DNA of 41,786 bases from Bacteriovoracaceae bacterium (GCA_018649885.1 JABIHA010000044.1:1-41786), one strand, 5' to 3'; counted from the stretch's first letter, positions 1 to 9,718 are shown. Notes: a model not told the origin generated them from the sequence alone. Program-made: numbers and translations.

Positions 1-95
1 CCCGTGAAGCAAATAATTTTTCCTACAGAGATGTCGAGATCAACACTCTTTAGATTGTTGACTGTAGCTCCGCGAATTTTAATGATTTCATTCAA
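1..95 (-). CDS. uvrA: UvrA-like excinuclease ATPase subunit, N-terminal fragment (cut by window edge)
   Basis: About 31 codons are visible, read leftward off the window edge. The translation begins LNEIIKIRGATVNNLKSVDL and runs to IICFTG, which matches the start of UvrA: the I.(I/V)RGA..NNLK.(V/I)(D/N)L opening followed by FTG, just before the first Walker A motif (not in the window). UvrA is the damage-recognition ATPase of nucleotide excision repair. The only in-frame start is TTG at 95; an in-frame TGA lies just upstream, and the nearby ATG at 91 is in another frame. The ribosome-binding site is weak (GGTGTGA). It could be a UvrA paralogue, because zinc fingers and later domains are outside the window. 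Confidence 0.72.
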   Translation of the reverse strand, partial: MNEIIKIRGATVNNLKSVDLDISVGKIICFT

Positions 96-106
96 TATTC
101 ACACCC

Positions 107-134
107 AAAAAAAAACCTCTCCAAAAGGAGAGGT
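107..134 (-). terminator. Rho-independent terminator after rpsI
   Basis: Perfect 8-bp stem (115-122 with 127-134, ACCTCTCC/GGAGAGGT) with a 4-nt loop, followed on the minus strand by nine T residues (115-107). It lies 29 bp after the rpsI stop codon and only 11 bp before the uvrA-like TTG start. Confidence 0.93.
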
Positions 135-163
135 CTATCAAATATGAAATATTATAGATGCTT

Positions 164-565
164 TTAACGTTTAGAGAACTGAAAGCTTTTACGTGCACCG
201 GCTAAACCGTATTTCTTTCTTTCAACTTTTCTTGAGTCTCTAGTAAGAAAACCTGCTTTTTTAAGCTCTGGTCTTGCAGCTGGATCTAGTTTTTCAAGAG
301 CTCTTGCAATACCGAGTCTTATAGCACCAGATTGGCCAGTTGTGCCTCCGCCATTTACGTTGACGTAGATATCAAACTTATCAGTTACTTTTAGAAGCTC
401 AAGTGGTTGATTTACCACGTAGCGACTAGTCGCTTTTGGAAAGTAATTTCTAAACTCACGTCTGTTAACAGAAATTTTACCTGTTCCTTTAACTAAATAA
501 ACACGAGCAACAGAAGATTTTCTTCTTCCAAGTGCTTGAACATCGTAAACTGTACCTTTTCCCAT
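164..565 (-). CDS. rpsI: Small ribosomal subunit protein uS9
   Basis: 133 residues, usual length for bacterial S9. The N-terminal [14 protein letters not shown], the central [21 protein letters not shown] and the basic C-terminus ending FQFSKR are the S9 hallmarks; the C-terminal tail reaches the P-site tRNA in the 30S subunit. The ATG start at 565 is preceded by AGGAT. It follows rplM by 23 bp, the conserved rplM-rpsI operon, and is followed by a strong terminator. No anomalies seen. Confidence 0.98.
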   Translation of the reverse strand: MGKGTVYDVQALGRRKSSVARVYLVKGTGKISVNRREFRNYFPKATSRYVVNQPLELLKVTDKFDIYVNVNGGGTTGQSGAIRLGIARALEKLDPAARPELKKAGFLTRDSRKVERKKYGLAGARKSFQFSKR

Positions 566-588
566 AGTATTTTATCCTAACTATTAAA

Positions 589-1026
589 TTATAACGTCAA
601 TTCTACTGGTTTTTGAGCTTCATGTGAATGCTCAGAGCCTGCGAATACCTTTAATTTTGTTAATTGTTTTCTTCCGAGAGATCCCTTTGGAAGCATCCCC
701 TTAACTGCCATCATAACAATAGAAGTAGGCTCTTTTTCCATTTGAACTTTTGCAGTTCTCTCTTTAAGACCACCAATATGATTAGTGTGTCTGAAGTAGA
801 TTTTTTTATCCCATTTATTACCAGTAAAACGTACTTTTTCTGCGTTGGTAATAACGACATAGTCCCCAGAATCAGTGTTGGGGGTGAAAGTTGGAAGGTG
901 CTTTCCTCTTAATACATCAGCAACCTTAGTGGCCAAACGGCCGACAACCAAACCTGTAGCGTCGATAATATACCATTTCTTATCGGCTTCAGCTGGCTTT
1001 AATGTAAATGACTTATTCTGGTACAT
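589..1026 (-). CDS. rplM: Large ribosomal subunit protein uL13
   Basis: 145 residues, normal length for L13. Diagnostic stretches are WYIIDATGLVVGRLAT near the N-terminus, GDYVVITNAEKVRFTGNKW, and VKGMLPKGSLGRKQLTKLKV. L13 is an early-assembly 50S protein. First gene of the rplM-rpsI operon, with GAGG close upstream of the ATG at 1026 and a strong promoter about 75 bp upstream. The leader has inverted repeats that could take part in autogenous control, as reported for L13 in E. coli, but that is inference. Confidence 0.98.
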   Translation of the reverse strand: MYQNKSFTLKPAEADKKWYIIDATGLVVGRLATKVADVLRGKHLPTFTPNTDSGDYVVITNAEKVRFTGNKWDKKIYFRHTNHIGGLKERTAKVQMEKEPTSIVMMAVKGMLPKGSLGRKQLTKLKVFAGSEHSHEAQKPVELTL

Positions 1027-1048
1027 CTTCTACCTCATGAAAATACAC

Positions 1049-1091
1049 GGCAAACTTTAAACTTTGCCTAGCGAATTTTGTATAATTTCGC
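1049..1091 (-). promoter_or_regulatory. Structured 5' leader of rplM-rpsI
   Basis: Two consecutive hairpins fit in the short leader: GGCAAA/TTTGCC (1063-1068 with 1049-1054, 8-nt loop) and GCGAA/TTCGC (1087-1091 with 1071-1075). They lie between the promoter and the ribosome-binding site, where an L13-responsive regulatory structure would be expected. No covariation evidence is available. Confidence 0.35.
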
Positions 1092-1101
1092 GAATCCTGC
1101 A

Positions 1102-1130
1102 CTTATATAAATGAGAGGGCCCTTCGTCAA
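1102..1130 (-). promoter_or_regulatory. Sigma-70-type promoter of rplM-rpsI
   Basis: Minus-strand TTGACG (1130-1125), a 17-bp spacer, then TATAAG (1107-1102). Spacing is ideal and both boxes are near consensus, in the gap upstream of rplM. Predicted start near 1095 gives a leader of about 70 nt. A 10-bp palindrome GCGCTAGCGC (1146-1155) lies just upstream of the -35 box. Confidence 0.82.
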
Positions 1131-1176
1131 CTCTTTATTAATGGGGCGCTAGCGCAATTTGAGAGAGGATTGATGG

Positions 1177-1208
1177 AAAAAGGGGAGCTGCGCAGCTTAG
1201 AAGACCCC
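1177..1208 (-). terminator. Possible terminator after the Omp85 gene
   Basis: A palindromic AGCTGCGCAGCT (1186-1197) overlapping the stop codon, enclosed by GGGG/CCCC, is followed on the minus strand by five T residues (1181-1177). The inner stem has a very small loop, so folding is uncertain; position and T-tract favour termination of the envelope operon. Confidence 0.45.
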
Positions 1209-4088
1209 AATGGAAAAGTGAAATCTTCCGACGCCCTCTCCTAGGTCCGTTCTACGATTTAGTTTGAAGCCCCAGTTGAAGTCGACGGTGCCAACGGCAG
1301 TTAAATATTTAAAGGTTATCCCGGTAGATGTCCTCATTTTTTCAGGCCGAATTCCACCCAGATACACGCGCCCCGCATCAAGGAATAGCCCAACAACCAC
1401 GCTTTCCGACATTTGATACCTTGGCTCCACATTTACATTAAGAAAGTAGGCTTCATCTTGAATCAGGACATCAGAGATACTCTTAGCTTCGCCGATAAGC
1501 TTGTTTATTTCGCTTGCAGAGTAGCCACGGACTTGATCAATGCCACCCAATCTAAAACCTTTAATACTGGGGATATGTCCTTTGGTTTTTGGATCTCCAC
1601 TATCTGTATATTGAAGCTGTCCTGCACCGTTGTAGAGAAGGTCGTTTGCCATATTTTTTTGTTTTCCCAGTGAGACTGATGAGGCAAGCACATAATCATC
1701 AAAAACAGGTAGGTAGAAATAATTCCTGGAGACGATTTTATAGAAATGAATATTGGGGTAGGTATCATTTTGACTCAAGAATGCAGGGCTAGCATATTCG
1801 AGCGATAGCTTGAATAAAGCACCAAATGTTGGATAAACCTGAGAATTTCTCAAATCGAGGCTAAGGCCAGGATTAATTGAGCCAATTCGATATTCTCCTT
1901 CATCTTGCATGCTGGTGCCGTTGAATTGTTTGATTTGCTCAAGTTGATAACCAAGACTTGTACTAAATCGTTTGCCAAAATCTTTGGTAAAAACAGAGTT
2001 GATTTTTGTGACATAGGCATCAACTGAATAATACCTTTTTCTTGCATGGGTCATTGAGGAGTGGAAACTTACCGGCAAGTTAAAAGTATAGGGTTCTGAA
2101 AATGTAATTTTCCCAGAATATTCCAGAAATTTTTTCCCATCTCGCCTGGATGGCCCCGTCAGCTCATTACCAGAGAGATCTTTTTTCTTAGATTCGTCTA
2201 GGCCTTCATTATCAACCCTGTGATTAACCGCTCCATTAACCTTCACAGAGCGGTTCATACCTGTAAGGTTTGAGTATCCTGCACCAATAGAGAATTTAAA
2301 GCCAAGATCAGACCTATACCCAGGACCAAGTTCAATACTGCCGAAGTTTCTCTCTTTTAAATTAATCAAAATATCAGTGGCCGAGCTGCCTGTTGAGCTT
2401 CCAAGAGGCCTTACGTCTACAAGTGAGAACAATCCAAGTGAATTAATATTATCCCTTGTTTCATCAAGGTTTTGAGGTGTGATGACCTGACCTTTTGAAA
2501 TAGTAATCTCTCTATAGATGGCCTTATTTCTGGTTTTTCCATTTCCTGAAATAATAATATTTCTTAGCTTTAACTTTGGTCCTGAAATTAATTTGAAAAA
2601 CAAATCCACTGACTGATAGGTTGAATTGTAAACGACGAAGTCTTCTTCACCAGTACCTTCAAAACTTGCGTAGTAATAACCCTTATTTTTTAAATAAGTA
2701 ATGATTTTCTTTAAATCATCACCAAGGCCTATGGTGTTAATGGGAGCTTCAATTTTATTGGTTAGTAACTCTCTAATATTAATTTGATCACTTTCTTCTA
2801 TTCCAGAGAAATTCACTGAGTTAATAATCGCCTGTTTTCCCTCTTTAATTTTAAAAATTATGCTTGCTTCTCTTCCATCATCAGAAATCTGAATTAGTGG
2901 ATCTGAAATATTTACAAACACAAAACCCTTTTGTAAATAATTCCTTTCTAAAATCTTGGAAAACTTCTGGTAGTACTTTTTATCGAAGAAATCCCTACTG
3001 GCGAGTTCACTAGATTCACTCTCAAAAAAATCTTCTATCTCCTCATTTGAGAAAAATTTATTGCCCAAATAAGTCCTGAAGTTTACACGTCGTTTACGCC
3101 CTTCTTCTATTTCAAAGTAATAATAGGTCGTGTTACTTTCTTTATCAGTTCCTTCTCTTACAAAAGTCTTGATTATCGTATTGTATATTCCAATTTCTTC
3201 GTAATATTTATTTAGCTCTTGCTCAAATACAACAATGCTAAGATCTTGTTTGAATTTATTAACCACCTTTTTAATGGGTACAAGAAGCTCTTGCTTTCTA
3301 AAAAGTTTATTACCGAAAAATCCAAATACAAATCGTCTTCCCGATAAGATCTCAATCGATGGATGGATTTCATCCCCTCTTACACTGGCCATGCTAAGGC
3401 GCTCGATTTCGATGGAAGAATTCACATATCCTTTCTTAAAGAGATCATCCCTATAGGATTCAATCTCCGTTTTAATGGTAGGTAGATTAAGTCTACCCTT
3501 GTGAAACTTTTTCAATTTAGATTTGAGCTCTTCAATATAATTTGGATTATCTCCATGAATATCAAAGCCAGTGACAACAACAGGAGCACCAAGATCAAGT
3601 ATGAATTTTACATCAATAGAGTTTTCTAACTCCTTAACCTTGTACTTTACTTTGGCCCTGGGGTAACCGTGTTCGAAAAATATCTTATTAAGGTTGTCGA
3701 CACTTTTAGTTAGCTGTTCTTCTTCAAGGTAGCTCCCCTCAAGAGTGAAAAGCTGACTTCTGAGGAAAGAAGAATTTAAATCCTGAAACCCTGTGATTGC
3801 AACATTCGAAATCGTTTTCCTTAAATCAACTTGTAAATCTACCTCATATTTGGATCCGTATGTATAAACTTTATATGAAAACCGTGAAATACTATCGTTA
3901 AAAAGAATAGTTTTAAGGCCATTTCTAAGATCATTTAAATTCTCGTAATTGATTAATAAATTTTCTGTATTTACATGAAAGTCATCACACAATTTTTTGG
4001 GGCTACAATTTAAATTTATTTTTGATAGCTCTACCACTCCATAGGCTGGAGTTGCGAGCAAAATGGAAATGAAAAATAATATTCTCAT
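1197..4088 (-). CDS. Omp85-family outer-membrane assembly protein (BamA/TamA-like)
   Basis: 963 residues. Begins with a signal peptide (MRILFFISILLATPAYG). Residues about 70-575 look like successive POTRA domains. The barrel starts around residue 580 (FGSIELGPGYRSD) and has the Omp85 (V/I)RG(Y/F) motif, here GIDQVRGY near 850. It ends in phenylalanine (FSIGVF), as barrel substrates usually do. Omp85 proteins insert beta-barrel proteins into the outer membrane or help TamB. It is longer than E. coli TamA (about 577 residues) and BamA (about 810), so it could be the main BamA or a TamA equivalent. Its ATG overlaps the stop of the upstream TamB-family gene by 4 bp, so the two are co-translated, which favours partnership with TamB. 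Confidence 0.88.
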   Translation of the reverse strand: MRILFFISILLATPAYGVVELSKINLNCSPKKLCDDFHVNTENLLINYENLNDLRNGLKTILFNDSISRFSYKVYTYGSKYEVDLQVDLRKTISNVAITGFQDLNSSFLRSQLFTLEGSYLEEEQLTKSVDNLNKIFFEHGYPRAKVKYKVKELENSIDVKFILDLGAPVVVTGFDIHGDNPNYIEELKSKLKKFHKGRLNLPTIKTEIESYRDDLFKKGYVNSSIEIERLSMASVRGDEIHPSIEILSGRRFVFGFFGNKLFRKQELLVPIKKVVNKFKQDLSIVVFEQELNKYYEEIGIYNTIIKTFVREGTDKESNTTYYYFEIEEGRKRRVNFRTYLGNKFFSNEEIEDFFESESSELASRDFFDKKYYQKFSKILERNYLQKGFVFVNISDPLIQISDDGREASIIFKIKEGKQAIINSVNFSGIEESDQINIRELLTNKIEAPINTIGLGDDLKKIITYLKNKGYYYASFEGTGEEDFVVYNSTYQSVDLFFKLISGPKLKLRNIIISGNGKTRNKAIYREITISKGQVITPQNLDETRDNINSLGLFSLVDVRPLGSSTGSSATDILINLKERNFGSIELGPGYRSDLGFKFSIGAGYSNLTGMNRSVKVNGAVNHRVDNEGLDESKKKDLSGNELTGPSRRDGKKFLEYSGKITFSEPYTFNLPVSFHSSMTHARKRYYSVDAYVTKINSVFTKDFGKRFSTSLGYQLEQIKQFNGTSMQDEGEYRIGSINPGLSLDLRNSQVYPTFGALFKLSLEYASPAFLSQNDTYPNIHFYKIVSRNYFYLPVFDDYVLASSVSLGKQKNMANDLLYNGAGQLQYTDSGDPKTKGHIPSIKGFRLGGIDQVRGYSASEINKLIGEAKSISDVLIQDEAYFLNVNVEPRYQMSESVVVGLFLDAGRVYLGGIRPEKMRTSTGITFKYLTAVGTVDFNWGFKLNRRTDLGEGVGRFHFSIGVF

Positions 4089-7000
4089 TTAAACGTCCAC
4101 CTCAATTTTAAATCGGCTCCATATGAAGAGTTCTGTACATTATCCCCGTCGCCGCCTTCTTCCTTTAGCTCATATACACCCTGAAGTGAGACATGGTTGT
4201 TGAGCCTATAATTTAAGTTCATTTCCTGTTGTGCAGCAAGACTTCCCCCGACTGTACTTGAAACTGAAAGGTCGATTGATTTTCCAAGCTTTCTTTGAAG
4301 TTTCACCTTGGTTGCTGAACGGTAACGATAAGAAGCAGACTCAGAGCTACTTCCAATCCTGCCCTTTATCATATTGCCCTCATCTTCAGAAAATTCTGGA
4401 GCAATGCTTACCTTTAGCCCTAGGCTCGACTTTAAATTCTCATTAAATTTAAATTTATCAAATAAAATAGATCCCAACCCTGAAGAGCTCAATGAATTTC
4501 TGTCACTTTCAGTTAGGTCCTGGGACAAACTACCTGTGTATCCAAATGCCAAGAGAGATACAATATCTCTTTGGGAGAGAGAGGGGTCACTCGTTAACAC
4601 CATATTAAAGTCTTTAGCTCGGCCACTTATCTCTACTCGAACCTTATAATCTGCGATTCTAGAATCACCACTGAAATAGATTTTGGGATTAACTTCCTCT
4701 TCCTTACCAAAAAACTGAACTTCTCCCTTAGACAATTGAAAATCATTTTGCTTAAAATGAAATTTTGATTTGGGAGAGTAGACAGAGAATATAGCATCAA
4801 GCTTTGGATTATTCATAGTTCCCACAACACTTCCAGACCCACCAAAAATAATATCACTTAGAGAATTTTTAACTCTAATAGTATTATTTGATGAAACTTT
4901 CATTTTGTATTCAAAAATCTCTTTTGTTTGAAGCTTTTTAACCTTTGGTCTAAACCTGGTATTTTTCACTGAACCTTCATCATCCTCAGCAAAATCTTCA
5001 ATCTCATCTTCTATAGAGGCTGAGTCAACTACAAAATTGCCCCCAAGAGTATAAGGAATAGTACTGCCAATCAAACTGCCTCGACCAGATACTACAAACT
5101 CTGACTTTTTGAAAAATGCCAATTTTGAGTTTTTGATTCCAAAATTAATATTAAAATCTGGAAAAGGAAATTTTAAAAGAATGCTTCCAAAGGCCTCAAT
5201 ATCTCCTCCTCCAAAAACTCCTTCCGCTTTTTCGATTAAAATTTTATCATTGAGAAGTGAGGTTGTAATGGCGAGAGGTCCTGCATAAGCAGGAAGGCCT
5301 TCAAAGTTGATAGAAATATCATCACCACTAGTCACACCTGACCAAGTAAGATCTTCCTTATCACCAGTTAGTTTTGAACCACCGTTTACTATTCCCTTTA
5401 CTCTAATTAACTTGGGATGAAATGTTTCTAGTATGCTGGCATCAAATCTGAACTTATTATCAACAGTAAAATTCTTTCCAAGCTCGCCTGCTCCTTTGCT
5501 AGAGATCCTATTTACACTTTGGTTTGATTTTAAATCCCATTTTTTAATAACACCTTTTTCTACAACAATGCTCTGGGGTTGATCAAACTTAATTCCAAAA
5601 TTTAATCTATGAAAAGAGAACTCATCAACCTGAAGATTTAAATCAAGAGAGCTAAGGTTATTAAAGTTAAACTTTGAATCAATTTTTCCCTTGAGCTCTC
5701 CTTTTATAGCGCTGTCATGAATATTATGATAGCTCACCATGCCCATCAGAGTCTTTAAATTGTCAAAATCAATTGTACTTTTTAAGTATGAGTTTCTGGC
5801 TTTGGAATGCTTACTTTCATTCCAATCAAGTCTAGAGTTGAATGAAATTCTCTTATCAAAGAAGGTTCCATCAAAAGTATAGATACTATTGAGAGAGCTT
5901 ACTTTTGCGACGGAGTTTCCAACCCTAAACCCTCCTACATGTCCTCTCGAAATATAAAATTTGGAGTCTGTTTTTAATTTTCCAATTTTACCACCGCCCT
6001 CAGACTGACCTGATATTGAGCCATCAAAGCCAAGTGGAAGAGTATTGTAGAACATATAGTCTTTGGGTCTAACTCCTCTCCAGTTAAACTTATAAGCCAT
6101 AAGCTCTGACTTGATGTCATAGGAGTAGTTTCCCTTGAGTCTCCCTGAATCTTTCCTTAAAACAATCTTTTTGAAATCTAAAACACCATTATGATAAGAA
6201 AAACCTGCATTGAGACTATCAAAATCTTCACCGTACCAGGAAATGCTACTTGTCCTCATTGAACCATCAACATTCACTTTTATTGGGTCAGCCGGTCCAG
6301 TTATTTTATACCTGGTTGAGTAATAAACATTTAAGTTTTTAGGCTTGTAACTTAAATTTTCAAGAAGGTTTGAGTAAATCACCAAAGAATCATTATAGGT
6401 TCCTGTTGAAAAATCAGCCGTTATATCAAGTTCGACTTCTTCTTGGTAATTAATCTCTCCCCATAATGAATAGCGTGACTGCCCTAACTCTCCTTGCAAA
6501 TCTCTTATGGCAAACAAATCTCCTGCTACATCAATTGAAAATTTCCCCGAAATACTTCCTAAGTTAAATCCCAAAATATTAGTATCTTTTAGTCTACCGT
6601 CGAGATCGATCATTAAGTTATCTTGGTCACCCTCAATAGAGAAATCGAGCACTCCTTTTCCCTTTAAATCCAAGCCTACAATAGGTCCAGTCTTAGAAAA
6701 ATCAACTTGAGCACCCGTTGACTTGAAGGATACAAGATCCTCCTCAATTGATCCCACTGCCACAATCTTTTGGCCACCGATCTCACCAGTAGCATTTATT
6801 GCAACTAAGTAGTTTTCAAAAATATCTAAATCTAGCTTAATCTCTTTAATAACTATTTGGGGAACATCAAAAACTGATTTCCCACCCTCGCTAAATTGGA
6901 GCTTTAAATTGTTTGCGATAACATCTCCAACACTTTCAATAAATATTATCTTATCGATAATCTTAATCTCTGCCTCACCTGAAATTCTTGTTTTAAGAGG

Positions 7001-8179
7001 GTCAAGCTGGTTAACATATTTCAGAAGATCATTCGTTCTATAGTCTTTTAAAATGGCCCTAAACGGGTTAGTTAAAATACTATTCGTTTTGAAGTCAAAT
7101 ATTTTGACAGAGTCTTTCAAGGAAACCCTACTATCATCCTTCTCTATTCTAATTTTATTAACAATTAAAACATCCTCATTCTTCGCTACATTTATGGATA
7201 AATTATCCGCATTAATGACGCTACTTTCAAACTCTTTGATATTTACCTTGAGTTGAATATTGGGATCTACTACTTCGTCAGAACTCTTTACTTCAAAAGT
7301 TAAAAGCCCACCGTCAGCATTGTAATCCTTGCTAAGTGTTGAAAGAATGCTGTGCTCCTCAATATCGATTACTCCCACTCCATCTAAAAAGTGAGTTAAT
7401 TGATCTTTTTTACTTAAGTCTCCTTTTAAATTCCCTTTTAGCTCGATAGATGAAAGTCCGGACAATATTTTGGCCCTATCCACAAAAATATCATCTTTAT
7501 TCCAACTACCTTCAAGCTCTATTCCATCAAGCTGGTTAAAATGACTACCTCCAATTCTCATATGTGGAATATTACGAATTCCCATATTTAATGAAATAGA
7601 TTTTTTCATTAAGCTAGAACTCAAATGTTCAATTGAAATTTCTGCACCTGCTGACAGAAGAGTCATTTTTTTGAGAGAAATATTATATATTGAAATTGGC
7701 AAATTCTCTTTTATTAAAGATCTAACATACTTATAGGTTATTTCGTTTTCTCCACCACTTTTACTCTTTGAAAAATAATCAAAATCAAGAGAACCGTTTT
7801 GAAGAAGACCTGAAGGCAATACTCCTTCAGCACTCAAGATGCCATCTTCAATTGAAACATCTTCCAAAGTTACTTTATTTAGAAAAAGATCAAAAATATT
7901 GAAGTAAAATGAGACCTCACTATTAAGACCACTAATGCTTACTCCGTCGGAGAAGTCGCCTTTATATTTTACACCTAGAAGTCTCACTCCAGGAGGGAAT
8001 GCTCTTAGCTCAACTTGATCAAAACTAAAATCTACTCCTATTTGAGATTTCACCTGTGAAGATACTTTTTCAGAAATAATTGAAACAACTCTTGGAGAGT
8101 GCAATACCTGCCAAAAAAGCCAGGTAGCTCCGCTTACAAATACCAAGAATAGGACAAGTATTTTATTTACCTTAGTCAC
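4085..8179 (-). CDS. tamB: TamB/YtfN family (DUF490) inter-membrane protein
   Basis: 1364 residues, in the usual TamB range. One N-terminal membrane segment (about residues 6-25, ILVLFLVFVSGATWLFW) anchors it in the inner membrane. The middle is a long run of repetitive beta-strand sequence, as in AsmA/TamB proteins that bridge the periplasm. The C-terminal DUF490 domain is clear: the motif SLSQRDIVSLLAFGYTGSLS near 1205-1220, then strands to the terminus WTFK. TamB family members are implicated in barrel assembly and in phospholipid transport to the outer membrane. It overlaps both neighbours by 4 bp (ATGA), giving an Omp85-TamB unit. An AsmA-like protein is the alternative, but the C-terminal domain favours TamB. 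Confidence 0.88.
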   Translation of the reverse strand: MTKVNKILVLFLVFVSGATWLFWQVLHSPRVVSIISEKVSSQVKSQIGVDFSFDQVELRAFPPGVRLLGVKYKGDFSDGVSISGLNSEVSFYFNIFDLFLNKVTLEDVSIEDGILSAEGVLPSGLLQNGSLDFDYFSKSKSGGENEITYKYVRSLIKENLPISIYNISLKKMTLLSAGAEISIEHLSSSLMKKSISLNMGIRNIPHMRIGGSHFNQLDGIELEGSWNKDDIFVDRAKILSGLSSIELKGNLKGDLSKKDQLTHFLDGVGVIDIEEHSILSTLSKDYNADGGLLTFEVKSSDEVVDPNIQLKVNIKEFESSVINADNLSINVAKNEDVLIVNKIRIEKDDSRVSLKDSVKIFDFKTNSILTNPFRAILKDYRTNDLLKYVNQLDPLKTRISGEAEIKIIDKIIFIESVGDVIANNLKLQFSEGGKSVFDVPQIVIKEIKLDLDIFENYLVAINATGEIGGQKIVAVGSIEEDLVSFKSTGAQVDFSKTGPIVGLDLKGKGVLDFSIEGDQDNLMIDLDGRLKDTNILGFNLGSISGKFSIDVAGDLFAIRDLQGELGQSRYSLWGEINYQEEVELDITADFSTGTYNDSLVIYSNLLENLSYKPKNLNVYYSTRYKITGPADPIKVNVDGSMRTSSISWYGEDFDSLNAGFSYHNGVLDFKKIVLRKDSGRLKGNYSYDIKSELMAYKFNWRGVRPKDYMFYNTLPLGFDGSISGQSEGGGKIGKLKTDSKFYISRGHVGGFRVGNSVAKVSSLNSIYTFDGTFFDKRISFNSRLDWNESKHSKARNSYLKSTIDFDNLKTLMGMVSYHNIHDSAIKGELKGKIDSKFNFNNLSSLDLNLQVDEFSFHRLNFGIKFDQPQSIVVEKGVIKKWDLKSNQSVNRISSKGAGELGKNFTVDNKFRFDASILETFHPKLIRVKGIVNGGSKLTGDKEDLTWSGVTSGDDISINFEGLPAYAGPLAITTSLLNDKILIEKAEGVFGGGDIEAFGSILLKFPFPDFNINFGIKNSKLAFFKKSEFVVSGRGSLIGSTIPYTLGGNFVVDSASIEDEIEDFAEDDEGSVKNTRFRPKVKKLQTKEIFEYKMKVSSNNTIRVKNSLSDIIFGGSGSVVGTMNNPKLDAIFSVYSPKSKFHFKQNDFQLSKGEVQFFGKEEEVNPKIYFSGDSRIADYKVRVEISGRAKDFNMVLTSDPSLSQRDIVSLLAFGYTGSLSQDLTESDRNSLSSSGLGSILFDKFKFNENLKSSLGLKVSIAPEFSEDEGNMIKGRIGSSSESASYRYRSATKVKLQRKLGKSIDLSVSSTVGGSLAAQQEMNLNYRLNNHVSLQGVYELKEEGGDGDNVQNSSYGADLKLRWTFK

Positions 8180-9696
8180 CGTAGCCTATTTAACTCCTCA
8201 CTCACCCTTTTAACTCTTTTGTTTAGTCCTAGCTTTTTAAGTATCTCTACTTCAATTAAAAGAAGGGCATGTAGGGAATTTCTTTTAAGTGCTTTTTGCG
8301 TTTTATATACTTCGATTTTTGAAAGCGCTAACTTATAATCTTTTCTTTTAACATCTGACAATATTTTCAGATAATCCTTATCAAAATCTTGAGCATCATC
8401 AACCTTATCAAGAATTTCATATACCAAATCAAAATATTCAAGAAAGATAAAGCTTTGTACATACTCACGGTGAGAGGCAATAAACTCATCTTTTTCACCG
8501 GCCAGAAATAAATTAATCAATGTTTTTTCCTGACGCTTATCCCAAAGAGCTGTGTCCTCATCAGACTCAATGAAAGGAGACAAGTTATCTACAAGGCCTT
8601 GATAGATTTGTGAACCAGAGCGCTGGTCTTTTTCCATCTCGTCTTTAATTGAAAACCAGTGCTTCCTTGGCTCTGCTTTTCGCTCAACTACATCACAGGG
8701 CTTTGCGGTTTCAAATAAATCATCCGCTGAATCCTCTCCCAAAGACAAGAGCTTCGTTTGAATGATTTTGGTTTCATCAAACTCAATACTCTTCCTATCA
8801 CCCCTGATATTTTCTAATTTTTTATCCCACAACCTAAGATAGCTCTTCTTGATTGAAAACTCGTTCATATGTTCAAAAAACAAATCTAAGATATTTTTTG
8901 AGACTACTAGTTTTTTCTTTGCATAAAAGAACTCGAGGGCAAGTGAGCAGTTTTCAAAATCCTCAGGCCCAAGTGCAATACACTCAGAGATAATCTTAAG
9001 TTTTTCATAATCAGAGATTTCATTATTTGATAAGTAGAATATTAGATCGGTTTTACTATCCCGGAGACCATGGTCTACAACCCATTGGTAAATGGGATCT
9101 ACTGTCTCAGCGAACTCCCACTTTTTCATACCTAAACCCTTTCCAATCTTTTTAACTCCCCAACTTGAAAGACTTTTTATGCTTTTAAAACACCCCTCAT
9201 GGTCTCCAAGAATATAGTGAAGTTGGATCTTGTAGAAGTCACTTGAAGCAGTGGGGCCAAAGTGAAGTTCATATTTCTTAAGAAGCTCAAATCCAAGGAC
9301 CACCAATTTCCTTTTAATGCACCTATCTGCAGCTAACTTATAAACTTGTTCACCAAGCTCTATTTCACCCTCAGTAAAAGAGTCGTCCATAAATGTAATT
9401 AAAAACTTAGCAACAGACTGAAAAGGGCTAAGCAGATCTAAGTGATCAAAAATTTTCTTATTAATTTTGTATTCTTTTTTTCGATCACCTTGTTCTTTTA
9501 GAAACTTAGCGTAGCTGTGATAGGCAAGTATCAGTTCATTTTCTTTTTTCAGTTCTTTAAGTGAATAAATTAATTTTTCAAAATATTCATTTTTTTGATC
9601 AAAAGAAATTTCGCTTTCTAAAGTTTTAAGCAAAGCATGTGCTTCATTAAATTTTTGATTTTGAATTAACAATTGAGCATCATCAAGCTTGTTCAT
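8176..9696 (-). CDS. Uncharacterised helical repeat (TPR-like) cytoplasmic protein
   Basis: 506 residues with no signal peptide or membrane segment. The N-terminus (DDAQLLIQNQKFNEAHALLKTLE) has TPR-like spacing, and much of the rest is predicted helical with paired-helix character, including YKLALSKIEVYKTQKALKRNS near the end. I do not recognise a named family. The ATG at 9696 has AGGAAGG about 8 bp upstream. It is the first gene of the operon and overlaps tamB by 4 bp, so a role with the Omp85/TamB machinery is possible, but its apparently cytoplasmic location makes a direct periplasmic contact unlikely. Confidence 0.6.
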   Translation of the reverse strand: MNKLDDAQLLIQNQKFNEAHALLKTLESEISFDQKNEYFEKLIYSLKELKKENELILAYHSYAKFLKEQGDRKKEYKINKKIFDHLDLLSPFQSVAKFLITFMDDSFTEGEIELGEQVYKLAADRCIKRKLVVLGFELLKKYELHFGPTASSDFYKIQLHYILGDHEGCFKSIKSLSSWGVKKIGKGLGMKKWEFAETVDPIYQWVVDHGLRDSKTDLIFYLSNNEISDYEKLKIISECIALGPEDFENCSLALEFFYAKKKLVVSKNILDLFFEHMNEFSIKKSYLRLWDKKLENIRGDRKSIEFDETKIIQTKLLSLGEDSADDLFETAKPCDVVERKAEPRKHWFSIKDEMEKDQRSGSQIYQGLVDNLSPFIESDEDTALWDKRQEKTLINLFLAGEKDEFIASHREYVQSFIFLEYFDLVYEILDKVDDAQDFDKDYLKILSDVKRKDYKLALSKIEVYKTQKALKRNSLHALLLIEVEILKKLGLNKRVKRVSEELNRLR

Positions 9697-9718
9697 TCAG
9701 TAGACCTTCCTAGTCCAG

